Origin: Flectonema sp. DT1601
Lineage: Eukaryota > Euglenozoa > Diplonemea > Diplonemida > Diplonemidae
Reading direction: 5' to 3'
Assembly: GCA_964019425.1 (NCBI GenBank)
Contig: OZ025851.1
Location: forward strand, 558,001-622,000
Length of the DNA stretch: 64,000 nucleotides
The translations under genes were made by a program, and so were the position numbers. A model generated the notes under the pieces. It had not been told where the DNA came from. It saw only the letters and a program-made list of their open reading frames with translations, and made no database searches. This document shows positions 31,556 to 42,426 of this stretch, piece by piece. Every line of letters begins with the position of its first letter. The stretch's first letter is position 1.

Positions 31556-32625
31556 TTAATATAAATATTTTTTTTGCTTCTAGTTAGGACTATTCTGCAG
31601 ATTATGCATTTTTTTTTCTTCTTTCTTTTTTTTTTACATTAAACAAGGTTGGGGGAGAATTTATTATGATTTTTGTACCGACTGCGCAACGAACAGAAAC
31701 AAAAAAAAAGTAAAATTTCTGTTATATTTTTCTAAGTTGGACTGGCAAAAAAAAAAAAAAAAAAAAAATAGCAACTAAAAAATAATAATAATTTCGATAG
31801 AGCTCTGCTATTATTTACAATAACAGCTCTATCGGGTGGTGTTTAGCTTAATTTGTTAATTTTTTTAAAATTATTATTTTTTTTTTTTTTTCATTATTTG
31901 TTTTTTTTTAACTACCCATCAAATATGTATACACTAACTCTCTCTCTCTCTCTCCCTCTCTCCTCTCTAAACTCCCCGCTCACTACTCTCCAGCACAAGC
32001 ATAAGCCCTCCCAAGACGGTTGGTTTTCTCTTTGGTATTCTTTAGATTAACCACAGCATGTCGCCGCCTTTATCATAAAACAAAACAAACACGTGAATAT
32101 CACACTTCTTCGTAGCCTTGAAGGACTCTTACTGAAAGTAAAAAAGAAAGAAAACTGCATTAGAATGAAGTGAAGAGATACAAAACCTGACGAGCTCCGA
32201 TGGACATGATTCTGACGATAAACGGAACTTACTGATGAAGGACTAAAGAGGGACAAGTAGTATTGCCTGATTAAAATAATAGTTTATTTAATGTTCTCAC
32301 TTTGTCTTATTTTCTCAAAATGCATTTTTTTTTTTTTTTTTAAATCCCCACCGTTATTTTTGTTTTTGTCCTACGAATTTCTTTTTATTTAATACCAACT
32401 TTCCATAACACGATTTTGTTCTCAGCATCTCTGGCCTGTAAAAACTTTGTTCCCTTGGGACAGGTTCAAGCTAGCTTGATTGTAGTTAAATAAAATAAAA
32501 AAAAAGAAAAGACATAAAAAAATCCTGCAACACAAAAAAAAAAAAAAAAGAAACCAATCTAATTTTTAATTAATTGTTAATTTTACAGCGTTCTACACTT
32601 TTTAAAAAAAAAAAAAAAAAACAAC
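31556..32625 (+). other. Gene-free region
   Basis: Holds an inverted repeat GATAGAGCT/AGCTCTATC at 31796-31833, a (CT)n run near 31938-31972, a CTGATGA-family copy at 32223-32310 and long A runs. No gene seen. Confidence 0.55.
32223..32310 (+). repeat. CTGATGA-family repeat, second copy
   Basis: GAACTTACTGATGAAGG, AGGGACAAGTAGTATTGCCTGA and TAATGTTCTCACTT match 20393-20500 closely. The helix II arm reads AGGA instead of AGGC and GAAAC is changed, so the hammerhead-like core is less intact. Confidence 0.7.
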
Positions 32626-33672
32626 ATGTTATTTGGTCAGAAGTTGAAGGAAGTGAAGGAAGTTGAAGGATTTTCTAATTCAAGTGAATCATTTCAGACC
32701 TCAGCTGATGATATATCTGATCGTTCGATGCTTGATTTAGTTTTCGCCATGGACTGCACTGCTTCTATGTCTTCTTACATAGAGTCAGGTAAAAATAGTA
32801 TTCAGAACATCGTTAATGTCGTAGCAGCTCATGAAAAAACTGATGTCAGATTCGGATACGTCGCGTACAGAGACCACCCTCCGCAGGATAGCTCTTTCAT
32901 TACGAAATGTCATAATTTCATGAAGACTCCGGAGCAAATGAAATGTGCAATCGGATCGTTTGGAGCTGAAGGTGGTGGTGACGGACCAGAAGCCGTCACA
33001 GCAGCACTTCACGAGTCTCTTCAGTACCCTTGGAGGGAGAATTCTGTTAAAATAGTTGTACTGATTGCTGATGCACCACCACATGGTCTTGGTTGTTCTG
33101 GTGATGGTTTCCCAGACGGTGATCCGAATGGCCTTGACCCGATTGAAATCGCCAATAAAATGGCTTCTAAAGGAATAATCCTGTACGTCGTCGCATGTGA
33201 GCCTTCCCTATCGGGATACAAGAATGCTCATGACGTTATGGAAGGTCTCGCTCAAATTACTGAGGGAAGGTATCTTCCTCTAACAGCAGCCCATCTCCTT
33301 CCGGAGGTTATCGTAGCCGGGGCAAAGGAGGAAATAGCACTTCAGAAATTAGAAACATTTATGCACGACAACATTAAGGACATGCAGGCAAAGAACATGA
33401 GCAGAGACGATATAGAAAAAAATATGAAGAAATTAATGTCCGAAAAGGCTGTGGAAACTAAACAAGTGTCGATTACCGACATATACGGCACATACGATAC
33501 TACTAATGTGGAAGCAATTTCAAAATGTGGTAATTTGAAGGAAGCAGCTTGTAACATGCAAACACTTGCTCAGCCACAAATGCAAATGCAAGCCCAGAGC
33601 GTCTCTTTTGGATTTGCTCCTGCTCCAGTCACAAAAATGATGAACAGAATGAGCAGCAAAAACATGTACTGA
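32626..33672 (+). CDS. von Willebrand factor A domain protein (VWKA-like vWFA, no kinase)
   Basis: 348 residues. The vWFA domain spans ~36-235: LDLVFAMDCTASMSSYI (MIDAS DxTxS), FGYVAYRDHPP, FGAEGGGDGPEAVTAAL and VLIADAPPHG, as in the vWFA domains linked to alpha-kinases in amoebae and fungi. No alpha-kinase domain follows. The C-terminus has a short charged helix (MSRDDIEKNMKKLM) and a Met/Gln-rich tail (QPQMQMQAQ). MIDAS residues appear intact, so metal-dependent ligand binding is likely. No signal peptide, so it is probably cytosolic. Confidence 0.82.
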   Translation: MLFGQKLKEVKEVEGFSNSSESFQTSADDISDRSMLDLVFAMDCTASMSSYIESGKNSIQNIVNVVAAHEKTDVRFGYVAYRDHPPQDSSFITKCHNFMKTPEQMKCAIGSFGAEGGGDGPEAVTAALHESLQYPWRENSVKIVVLIADAPPHGLGCSGDGFPDGDPNGLDPIEIANKMASKGIILYVVACEPSLSGYKNAHDVMEGLAQITEGRYLPLTAAHLLPEVIVAGAKEEIALQKLETFMHDNIKDMQAKNMSRDDIEKNMKKLMSEKAVETKQVSITDIYGTYDTTNVEAISKCGNLKEAACNMQTLAQPQMQMQAQSVSFGFAPAPVTKMMNRMSSKNMY

Positions 33673-34213
33673 ATATAAGTACCAATTCAGACAACACTCA
33701 AGTTCCCTCTCTTTGATGCGCTTCGATCAGCGCTGGGTTTTTTTTTCAAAAAAAAAAAGCGAAAAAAAAAAAAAAAAGGAAGAAATTTTGAATTCCACCA
33801 AAATGCAGAATGCCTGTGGTCAGCTTAGCCACCGCGGACTGACAAGGAGGAGGAATAACAAAAAAAAAAAAAAAATTCAAAAAAAAAAAAAAAAAAAAAA
33901 TGATGAAGAAAGTAACCCTTTACAACTTCCCTAGCCTGCTATCTTTCATTGTCAAAACGTTTATTCCTCTCTGTTTGTTTTCACACTTTTTTGTCTTCGG
34001 TGATACGCTAACCAACTGAAGTCAACAATGAGAACTGATGTTGTTCATAACTTCTTACTCTTCTTTCTTTCAATCAAGTGAAGACCTGATAATAGAATGC
34101 ATCGATTCCTGAGAGGTGGGCCTTGCTTGAGTTGTTAATAAGTTATTGTTAAATATTATTGTTTTTTTTTTGCAGAGCCCTTTTTTGAAAAAAAACAAAA
34201 AAAAAACAACAAG
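33673..34213 (+). other. Gene-free spacer
   Basis: A-rich low complexity; Lys-rich ORFs here are artefacts. Confidence 0.5.
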
Positions 34214-34954
34214 ATGAGTAAGATTGACACTACGCCAACCAACGAAGAGGAGACAGCAACTTTTATTGAGAATGACGGAAACGTTACTTTCTGTGAAGTT
34301 GTAAAGCCAGTTCAGGCTGAAGTCCAGGGAGAAATGGTATCAGACGAGCCAGAAGTCATCGTCATCGAAACCGTCGACCCAACAGTTGCCCACTACTGGC
34401 CTGCGTGTTTGGGAGCGTTTTTTTGTGACCTTTTTGGAGTTGCGTTTACCTTGATGTGCTGCAACAGTAGATATGGTAAAGCTGGAGCAGCAACAGGTAT
34501 GGGAATTAACGCGTTGAAGATGATGTTGATTGCTATTCTAACTATTACTACTGGTGCCTGTTACTTCTTATATCAATATGACCCGACTGTTGTAACTTAT
34601 GAACAGTGTCAGAAGCAGGGAGGTGAATGGGGACTTCACAAACCAGAACCATGTCCAGAGTTTAAAGGTGATTGGAATGCTATTACTGCCCCAGCTCACC
34701 CACACTGCAACTGTCTTCCAAACTACAAATTAGTAATGACTTCATACGGATCTCGTTGTGTTGTTAAGGTGGACAAATCAACCTGGTGTATGGTTCTTGC
34801 CTTCGCTGCGATCCTCTTCTGCACCAGCATGAGTATTAGAGCTCACTACTTGTCGGGAGCAAGCATTATGAAGCGTGTGACTATCCCAATTGGTTCCCAA
34901 CCACAACCAGGATACCCAATTAACAGTCAGCCTGTTGTTGGAACCGTTGTATAG
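34214..34954 (+). CDS. Two-TM membrane protein with Cys-rich loop, unknown
   Basis: 246 residues. An acidic N-terminus (~65 residues) is followed by a hydrophobic Cys-bearing patch (YWPACLGAFFCDLFGVAFTLMCC). TM1 is at ~95-120 (LKMMLIAILTITTGACYFLY). A ~65-residue loop has paired Cys (CQKQGG, CPEF, CNCLPNY, RCVVK). TM2 is at ~195-212 (WCMVLAFAAILFCTSMSI), followed by a short Pro/Gln tail. The loop Cys count suggests disulfides in the lumen or outside the cell. I recognise no family. Confidence 0.65.
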   Translation: MSKIDTTPTNEEETATFIENDGNVTFCEVVKPVQAEVQGEMVSDEPEVIVIETVDPTVAHYWPACLGAFFCDLFGVAFTLMCCNSRYGKAGAATGMGINALKMMLIAILTITTGACYFLYQYDPTVVTYEQCQKQGGEWGLHKPEPCPEFKGDWNAITAPAHPHCNCLPNYKLVMTSYGSRCVVKVDKSTWCMVLAFAAILFCTSMSIRAHYLSGASIMKRVTIPIGSQPQPGYPINSQPVVGTVV

Positions 34955-36203
34955 AAAAACAAAACCCCCCCTCAACCCAAAAACTCACCATAGGTAACAT
35001 GAAAAAGTGGTATCGTGTTTTATTTTTTTGTTTTTTTTATATTTTTTAGAAGTGAAGACTGCGACGCTACGAGTGTAATTGACGACGTTGGTTAATGGTT
35101 AGCAGTTCTTGTTTTGTGTGTTTTCTTTTTTTTTTCCTTTTTTTTTTTTTTTCCCCCCTATGGATATTTCCCCCTCGTAAATAGTTTATATATTTTTTTA
35201 TTTTTTATTTTTTTTGTCAAGAAGTGCAGTACTTGAAAAGGCAATAACATAATAAGGTAGGATATAACGAAAGGAATGGGGAAAAAAAAAAAAAAAAAAA
35301 AGAAACAAAAAGAAAACTTTCAACCCCTCGGGATAAGCTGCCTGCTAATGTACCATATTAATTTTAATTGCTGTTCTTTTTTTATTTTGTTTTATTGTTT
35401 TCGTTTCTCACGCTTCTCTTTTTGCAAGCAATCCGGATTGTTTTTTTTTTTTTAAAAAAAAATTATTTTTAAAAAAAAAAAAAAGAATAGATCCGCGAAA
35501 AAAATATAAAAGAAAAGAGAGAAGTGACATCCTCAATTTTTTTTTTTTTTTTCCTTTCTTTACTTTTCGCTTGATATTCACCTCCTGAGGAAAAAGAAAA
35601 AAAAACTGTTATACCTCGTGTGTTCGTTGAGATGTTCATAGTTTAATAGGCCCCCATTCGAAAAAAGTTACGTCTTTTTTATTTTTTATTTTCTATTTTT
35701 TTTGTCTTCATGACGTCGGTAACCCGAACTCTAGCCTGGTAGCCGATGCGGTATCTGAGGGAGAGAGGTGGGGGGAAATAAAGTACTACATCACCCACAC
35801 TGATTGACCCTCACAAGACATGACAAAATCCCTCTGATAATGTTGTCGATGATGTAAACTTCATTACTTCTGGTATCGGAGGTTGTTTCCTTCATATTCT
35901 CCCGATAATCTATCCTTTTTTATATTTTTGATTCCTTCACCCATCACCCACTCCTCCCCTCCCGAGAAAACTATTTTAGCTTTTTTTTTTTTTTTTTTTT
36001 TTTTTTGATTAAATTTGTAATCCCTAAAAGTGACGTCACACAAGTATTACTCAACACAGGGAGAGGTGAGTGGTTCTCTTTCAACATGAACTCATGACTG
36101 GACAACACAGGGAAAGGTGTCACGACCTGGCTATCGAACTACGGATTGCTTTACAGTTTTATTAGTCACTTCATTCCCTTTATCAGTACCCCCACTCAGT
36201 AAG
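34955..36203 (+). other. Gene-free region, homopolymer rich
   Basis: 1.2 kb with many T and A runs. Two short similar pieces near 36054-36068 and 36103-36117 (CAACACAGGGAGAGGTG and CAACACAGGGAAAGGTG). No gene. Confidence 0.5.
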
Positions 36204-37766
36204 ATGAGTGAAATGATTAAAAACATGCTGTCAGAACTGACAAGCGTACCCGCAACGATATCGAATTGGAAGAAAGGAAGTGATGTGGGGATCATAGGTC
36301 TCATGAGATATCCTCCACTTTACTCTGTTTGTAATGTTCTTCATGCTGTTGATGTGTCGTGGAGTAGAAGACAGATTAAGACTACAGTTTCACTTAGTTC
36401 TGATTTAAAAAGTGTTGTTATGAGAGAAGGATCAAGTCTATCACTTCACGTGGTTCTATTCAATCAAAAGTTAGCATCTGTTGTCCCCTGGCCAACTAGA
36501 AATGGATCAGGTGAGATGGATTTGTATATGAATGAAGATCTCTGTAGTGGAACTCGTGATAGTGACAGTCGGATGGTTCCTGGTCAGCTGTTCATTCCGC
36601 TTCCTGTTGCTGCTGACACGTCTACGACGTTGGAATTAACACTTAAAAAAAAAATTAAACCCGCGAGCATTCCTGAAAACAAATGGGCTCAAGTTGAAAC
36701 CATCGCTGTACTTTTAGTAAGGAGAATGGAACCAATGGAATTGAGCAGGTTGCTGTCGGGTGTTGCTGATTGCAAGTTCGATTCCCACGACGGTCGAGAA
36801 ACAGAAATATCACTTCTGGATCCGATAACAAATCAAACACTAGCTCCACCTATTGTTAGAGGAGACAAGTGTAGACATTTACAATGTTTTTCACTGACAT
36901 CATGGGTTCAGACTGGTTTTACGTCGAGAGAATCCGCAGCCATATTCACATGGCAATGTCCTGTTTGTAGGAACACTTTAAATTGGAAAGACCTCACGAG
37001 AGACAGAGTACTTGAAGAATACATAGAAAACAATCCAGATGTTCTTAGCATTGTTATTGATCCACAGAAATGGTCAACACCAGGATATGATCCTGTTGTT
37101 GTAAAGAGGAAATCTGACGTTCACACAAAAACAAATATCACTGCGGATAAAAAACGTCGAAAACGTGATGAAGTAGAATGCCTGACTTCTCTTGAAGGGT
37201 TTGGTCAGCTAGCTACTCTCATTACAGTCCATGTTAAAAGTGATATTGATAACGCTATTGATTTACTTAGAGATCTTCACAGCATTAGTGTCAAGAGACT
37301 AAATAGAAATTGGATCGACGCATCAGGTCTTTTACGAGTTGTGAGACAAATCTCTCAGTCGAGTACTCCTGCAGCACCTCAAGCAGAGGCGCTGATGGAG
37401 AAATGGAATAAAGAATGGGGAAAAGTGGCATCGTGGATAACACAACAAGATGATATGCCCTCTCGGGTTGTAATCTCTCTTGAAGGAAAATATTTTGAAT
37501 TGTTAACTAAAAATGATTCTTCACAAACAATGGGAGTGATTCGAATGGAGTGCTGTCCGACGTTTAATTCTTACTTCAGACCTTCCTCTTTAAAGACTGA
37601 CAGTAAGACTGTTTCTACTAACTTATCACACTATCAAGTTACCGGAAGTTGGTGTCACGATCCTCTTCTTGGTGAATGCTTTAAAGTAGAACAACAACAG
37701 GTTGGAGGGATTTCACACATGTTTAACTATCCTGGTGGTAGTGTTGATTACAACACCACTACTTGA
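36204..37766 (+). CDS. SIZ/PIAS-type SUMO E3 ligase (SP-RING)
   Basis: 520 residues from the ATG at 36204, chosen because it follows a CCCCACTCAG acceptor and starts just before the homology. The middle has a PINIT-like region (residues ~40-200). ISLLDPITNQTL, then PIVRGDKCRHLQCFSLTSWVQ and WQCPVCRNTLNWKDLTRD form the zf-MIZ/SP-RING (C, H, C, C, C residues at the expected places, around residues 215-290). A basic segment KKRRKRDE follows. SP-RING ligases help Ubc9 transfer SUMO to nuclear proteins. The C-terminal 200 residues are unassigned. Confidence 0.85.
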   Translation: MSEMIKNMLSELTSVPATISNWKKGSDVGIIGLMRYPPLYSVCNVLHAVDVSWSRRQIKTTVSLSSDLKSVVMREGSSLSLHVVLFNQKLASVVPWPTRNGSGEMDLYMNEDLCSGTRDSDSRMVPGQLFIPLPVAADTSTTLELTLKKKIKPASIPENKWAQVETIAVLLVRRMEPMELSRLLSGVADCKFDSHDGRETEISLLDPITNQTLAPPIVRGDKCRHLQCFSLTSWVQTGFTSRESAAIFTWQCPVCRNTLNWKDLTRDRVLEEYIENNPDVLSIVIDPQKWSTPGYDPVVVKRKSDVHTKTNITADKKRRKRDEVECLTSLEGFGQLATLITVHVKSDIDNAIDLLRDLHSISVKRLNRNWIDASGLLRVVRQISQSSTPAAPQAEALMEKWNKEWGKVASWITQQDDMPSRVVISLEGKYFELLTKNDSSQTMGVIRMECCPTFNSYFRPSSLKTDSKTVSTNLSHYQVTGSWCHDPLLGECFKVEQQQVGGISHMFNYPGGSVDYNTTT

Positions 37767-37949
37767 CGACTAATGTTTCAGTTTGACCAAATCTCATTAT
37801 AAAGTTTGACGATGTGTCTCATCGTTAAAAAAAGATATGAACACCTTTTTTTTTTTACTTTTTTGTGATTCATAACAACAATATTCTATTTACAGGTTCC
37901 CTGACTAAGATGTGATTATTTTCTCTTCCTTCACAGGTAGAGTACAATA

Positions 37950-39059
37950 ATGATACCCACTCCGTTAGACGGAATTTATTTGGTCACCCAAGAAGTTCAA
38001 AAAACCCGACGAGAACTGCAATCCCTGGAATACGCTTCCCTCTCAAACTCCCAACGAGAACAACAACAAATCGAAGATTGGGAGCGCAAGAAATCTGCAG
38101 AACTCGAAATCGCAAAACACAACTCCACCCTCATAGCAGCAAAAGCAAAACTTGCTAGAGAAACAAGAGATCTTCGGATAAAAGCGGGAATGGCAGTTCC
38201 AACAAAAAAATCGGATGAAAAAATGACATTGCAGAGGATCGAACTTGCTGACACTCCATTAGATGAATGGAGTTCAAATGAAGTGCGAGATTGGTTACAA
38301 CAACAAGGATTAAGTGAGTATCAATATTCACTAAGAAATTACGACGGGTTAGAACTCCGTGAGCTTACGATACAAAAAGTGAGGGAACTCGTTGGTAGCG
38401 ACAGTGAAACTAATGAAGTTTGGTCGGCGATACGAAAATTACAAAACGACGATGAGAAGCAACACAGCTATGACCGTCCTTCGATCAGAAGTGGAATACT
38501 AACATTAATTCAACAGGGGTTTGATGTTCGGGGAAACTCAACTGTAGAAATGGTTAGGACGGCTTTTGAAGTAAACGGCGTTGACATCAACTGCGACATA
38601 CTAAACGGCTACTCAGCACTTCACACGGCGTGTTATCACGGAAGGTCTGATATCGTTGAAATGTTGAGTGACATTGGCGCGGATTTACACCTGAAAAATA
38701 GTTCTGATGGGGGAACTCCATTCCACTCTCTTGCTCAATATCGTCCAGCGTCATCTCATTCAGATGTTTTTATTGATGATTTACCTAATTATTTATCTAT
38801 TGCTACCTTCTTGTTATCTGAAATACGAACTCCATTACCGTTTGATAATTATTATCGAACTCCTCTCTCGTATGCCGTTGAGTCTCCTCCTCATATCTCT
38901 CTTATTAGAATTATTGCAGACAGTGAAGTGGATTTACAACTTCACGTCAAAGATAATTCAAACACATCCATCTACGATAGAATAGTTAGAAGTGAATTCC
39001 GTGATGACATTTGGGAAGCTCTGAAGGGTACAACAGGTACAGATTCCTTCTTATATTAG
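37950..39059 (+). CDS. Coiled-coil, SAM domain and ankyrin-repeat protein
   Basis: 369 residues; the ATG follows a CTTCCTTCACAG acceptor by 15 bp. Residues ~8-75 are a charged coiled coil. SAM domain at ~103-165 (PLDEWSSNEVRDWLQQQGLS, LTIQKVRELVG). Ankyrin-like repeats at ~200-350 (GYSALHTACYHGRSDIVEMLSDIGADLHLKN, GGTPFHSLAQ, RTPLSYAV). These are protein-interaction modules, so a scaffold is likely. A specific partner cannot be named. The reading frame ends just after a possible donor (ACAG|GTACAG), but no continuing exon fits. Confidence 0.78.
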   Translation: MIPTPLDGIYLVTQEVQKTRRELQSLEYASLSNSQREQQQIEDWERKKSAELEIAKHNSTLIAAKAKLARETRDLRIKAGMAVPTKKSDEKMTLQRIELADTPLDEWSSNEVRDWLQQQGLSEYQYSLRNYDGLELRELTIQKVRELVGSDSETNEVWSAIRKLQNDDEKQHSYDRPSIRSGILTLIQQGFDVRGNSTVEMVRTAFEVNGVDINCDILNGYSALHTACYHGRSDIVEMLSDIGADLHLKNSSDGGTPFHSLAQYRPASSHSDVFIDDLPNYLSIATFLLSEIRTPLPFDNYYRTPLSYAVESPPHISLIRIIADSEVDLQLHVKDNSNTSIYDRIVRSEFRDDIWEALKGTTGTDSFLY

Positions 39060-39160
39060 AAAGCTTTTGCTTCTGCAGAAGTTTAATCCGTTGTTATCTG
39101 TTTTGTTTTTTTAACTAATAATTATACTTCGTCACCAGGTCCTTCTCCTTACACAATATA

Positions 39161-41266
39161 ATGACGGACTTAATTACAAAGGGGAGATTCGAACTGGACA
39201 TGGAGTTTGAACGGAGAAGAAACGAACAGCTTGAGCTTCACAGAGGCTCAGAGATTGTAACAAAAATAGGAGAGCAGAGTGGAGCAGTTTGTCGACTAAA
39301 CGGAAGGGGAAGTGGAATATTAATATCAAGAGATTTACGTAGACTGCGTGAATCCAAAGAAAACGAACCTTTGAGTACAGAACTCGGAGTTATCTTAACC
39401 TGTCCCAGTGTCTTACCAGATGAAGACACCGCAAAACGAACAACAGCTATCTTTAAAATCGCATTACCGGGACGACTTCAAAGTGAATGGGAAAGCTGTG
39501 AAGTTCGACTCCTACCTTCGCTATTTTTTTATACATCTGTGACCGACTGTCAGTCATCTCCAGTGGGATATACTTTAGTTGCTTGTGAACTACTAGGTAA
39601 AGGTGGGAGGGTCAAGGTAAAACCATTGCGAATACCACTCTCACCACCCTACACGAGACCAGTTTCTGTTGGTGACTTAGTGCTGGTTATACAGCATCCA
39701 AATGGATACGAGGGACGTAAGTATCATGTGACAAATATCACTGAAACTCACAACCACTTTGCTACGCATAGTAAAAATAATTGCACACCTGACTACGTTA
39801 GTAGTGGTGGTGCATTTTTTAATGATTTCGGTGAATTCATAGGAGTTGGACACATGTCGGATGGAATATCTATTTTGATTTTCCTCAAAGACATTGTTAA
39901 TCACATGGTTCGGTCTTCTCAAATTTCAAATTTTGAAATTAGATTTCTTGACACAGATCCATCGCTAAGCGACCAGTTCAATTCCTGCGGATATCCATTA
40001 TTTGAAGAAGATAGCCATATTGACCCCTCTGATAATGTAAATCCGTTGTTTAAGTATTCTTTACCTGGAGTGTATTGGTTTGAAATTTGGGAATCATGGT
40101 TTAATCCGGAAATATATGAATCGATTATAATGCTTTTAAAGTGTTTCGCATACAACACAGAGATAGTACAACACGGATTGATAGAGTTGACGTGTCATTC
40201 TCAAAGAGAAAATATCTGTTTGTTGGCGGAGTTGGATGGGTTGAGTGTGATTATCAACATAATTACAATTCATTGGGAGGATGAAACAATTGTTACCCAA
40301 GCTGTATCGACTTTATCGAGATCGAGTGACGATGCTGATAACCTTTCTGTATTAGAAGACTTTCCTTCACTACTTCCGATACTAATTTCAATACTGAGAA
40401 CGTTCTCATCTCCGAGAGTGTTACAATGGTCGTTATATGTTCTGTTGAATTTAGTAAGCAAAGCATCGAATTGTGAAGCAGCAAAGGACAGAATTCTCTC
40501 ATCTAATGCGATGGAATTAATTAAAACAACAATTTCAACACATGAGACAGATACCTATATCGTGAAATGGGGATGCCAGCTTCTCTCTGCAATCGTATCC
40601 GACAGTGAGGATTTCATGAAATTAGCCTGCGACATTGAAATCCCTGTTGTTGTGTTCTCACTTCGTAATGTTGACAATATTAGTGAAGAACCATGCTGTA
40701 TTGAAGCTGTGTTACTAGGACTGTGTACTTTTACAAAGGACTCAACCCTTCAATGCGTTCGCGACTTGGCAGTTTTTCTCAATCAAGGAGGAGTCATCCA
40801 ATACATTTCTGAATCATTAACGACTTACTTTGCGAAGGAAGAGATAGCCTACTACTGTGCTATATTGACTAGAAATGTGATTCTTGCTTATGGTATTTTT
40901 TTTTTTTTTTTTTTTGTATTTAGCAAGTATTGTAGAAGCACACGTAAACCTCTTTAAGCACGTTTAAGTTGGTGCACATCAAAGCCCATTATTTTTTCGT
41001 CGTTTGTTAAATAAACATCACACAGCACCATCAGTGACATCGTGCCTTTCCTGCAAACTACCAGACTTGTTATATAAAACAACGATTGCTTGTCCGTTTT
41101 CTCTCCGTTTACTGCGGGCGGTTATTGAGGCTTCCCGTGGTCTTGGTGTGGATGTAGAAGAGCTCTGTATGTTTTATCTTATCTTATCTTATCTTATCTT
41201 GAAGAAGTCCCTCGCTTACATGAACAGATCTAAATATAATCTGTATTGGCTACACGTCGCCATGAG
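39161..41266 (+). CDS. Degenerate trypsin-like domain fused to ARM-type repeats
   Basis: Exon 1 is 39161-40892. Residues ~40-265 look like a trypsin/DegP-type fold: GRGSGILISRD, VILTCPSVLP, VGDLVLVIQHP, YVSSGGAFFNDFGEFIGVGH. The Ser of SGG is kept but the His position (LTxxHVL) reads CPSVL, so catalysis is unlikely. Residues ~290-575 are helical and resemble ARM repeats (LLAELDGLSVIINII, SLLPILISILRTF, ALLGL-type blocks). The donor at 40893 (phase 1) can join in phase to an acceptor at 40923 (31-bp intron, ends at 40967) or at 41025 (133-bp intron). The second choice adds a helical exon (PFSLRLLRAVIEASRGLG) and then perhaps a third exon to 41266. I prefer the longer form because 31 bp is very short. 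Confidence 0.62.
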
Positions 41267-42426
41267 TATGGTGTAGGCCTGTTGTGTTTTGGTATCCTCC
41301 TCTTCTTTTGCATTACTCACTCTGGCTGTGTTAGACTCGTAGTAAGGCATCGCTAAGACTCGTCAAAAGACAGGTGGATTTCTCGGGATGCTCTCCGCTT
41401 TTCCCACTTCAGTTCACAAGGTAAATATCAGCACCAAGTGAACACAACGGAAGCTTTGTTGGTTTAAGTGTACTGCATTTAGGCTCCGTCGCCTTTTTCA
41501 ATCGTTTTCGTTTTACATTATCCTTTTACCAAACACTGTGGATGCATATTTACCAGCACCCTTTCTAACTTTATCAACATCCTTTTGATAAACCACCCTC
41601 AATCCAATCTTGCCATGTATGATGGTGAGTCCATGGCAGAGGTCATGTTGGGCTTTAAGTATGCCAACTGCCTCTTCGTTCGTTGTCTTGCGGTCCAGCC
41701 ACACTGTAGTGTACTGAGTGGGTGTCTGTCCCGCCACTGATTTGATCCGAAATAAACATTTCCTATTCCGGAGTTCTTTAATAAAACAAGAGCTGCATCC
41801 ACGTCGTTAGTACAGTGAGCTCTACGAAGTTTTTGTCAATGTATCTGTACGAATGTTGATCGACTCTTCCGTGTTGTGCCACAACAGCTTTGACAAGTTA
41901 CAGCTGCTGAATTTTGGACCTGACTTGGTCAACTCTTTAGTTGTTATCCACGCAATTGTGGGTCACCGGTGGGTTCCCCTGCTTCGCTTCACAAACCATG
42001 GCTCGTTCTCCCAGCACCTCATTCACATGGGGTAGCCTTGAAGATTTTCGAATCTTTCTACAAGTTGCTTGCCACTCGGTAGGTGCCACAACCAAAGTGT
42101 CCTACAACTCAATAAAAGTATTTATCCCACACAAGATGAATAATTTCTTAGAGTTAGAACTCATCAAATAACAATCCAGACGACTGTAATTATGCGGCCT
42201 CAGGTCCTCTTGAGTACTGAAGAACTTGAATATGATGGTCTTTTTATTGTTGCATCGCGATCGACAAAATTTGAGGTCAATCTTGTCTGAATGGTTTTAA
42301 AATACATATTTACACTAAGTAACCTTCTCAGAGTATTTCTGTACTGCTGGACTTTTTATACAATATCTCATTATGCGTTAAATCAGGTTTTCCATTATTT
42401 AATTACGTGACCCAGTTGCACACACA
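41267..42426 (+). other. Spacer with a broken minus-strand ORF
   Basis: No + strand gene. A (TTATC)n run near 41175-41200 precedes it. The minus strand between 41513 and about 41850 keeps coding-like segments (see separate entry). The rest is unremarkable. Confidence 0.5.
41513..41850 (-). pseudogene. Broken ORF of unknown origin, possibly from a mobile element
   Basis: Two overlapping minus-strand frames carry protein-like sequence (for example ALVLLKNSGIGNVYFG, and TTVWLDRK with GLRVVYQKDV). The frame seems broken about once. The family is not recognised. Orientation against all host genes suggests an inserted, decaying element. Confidence 0.4.
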
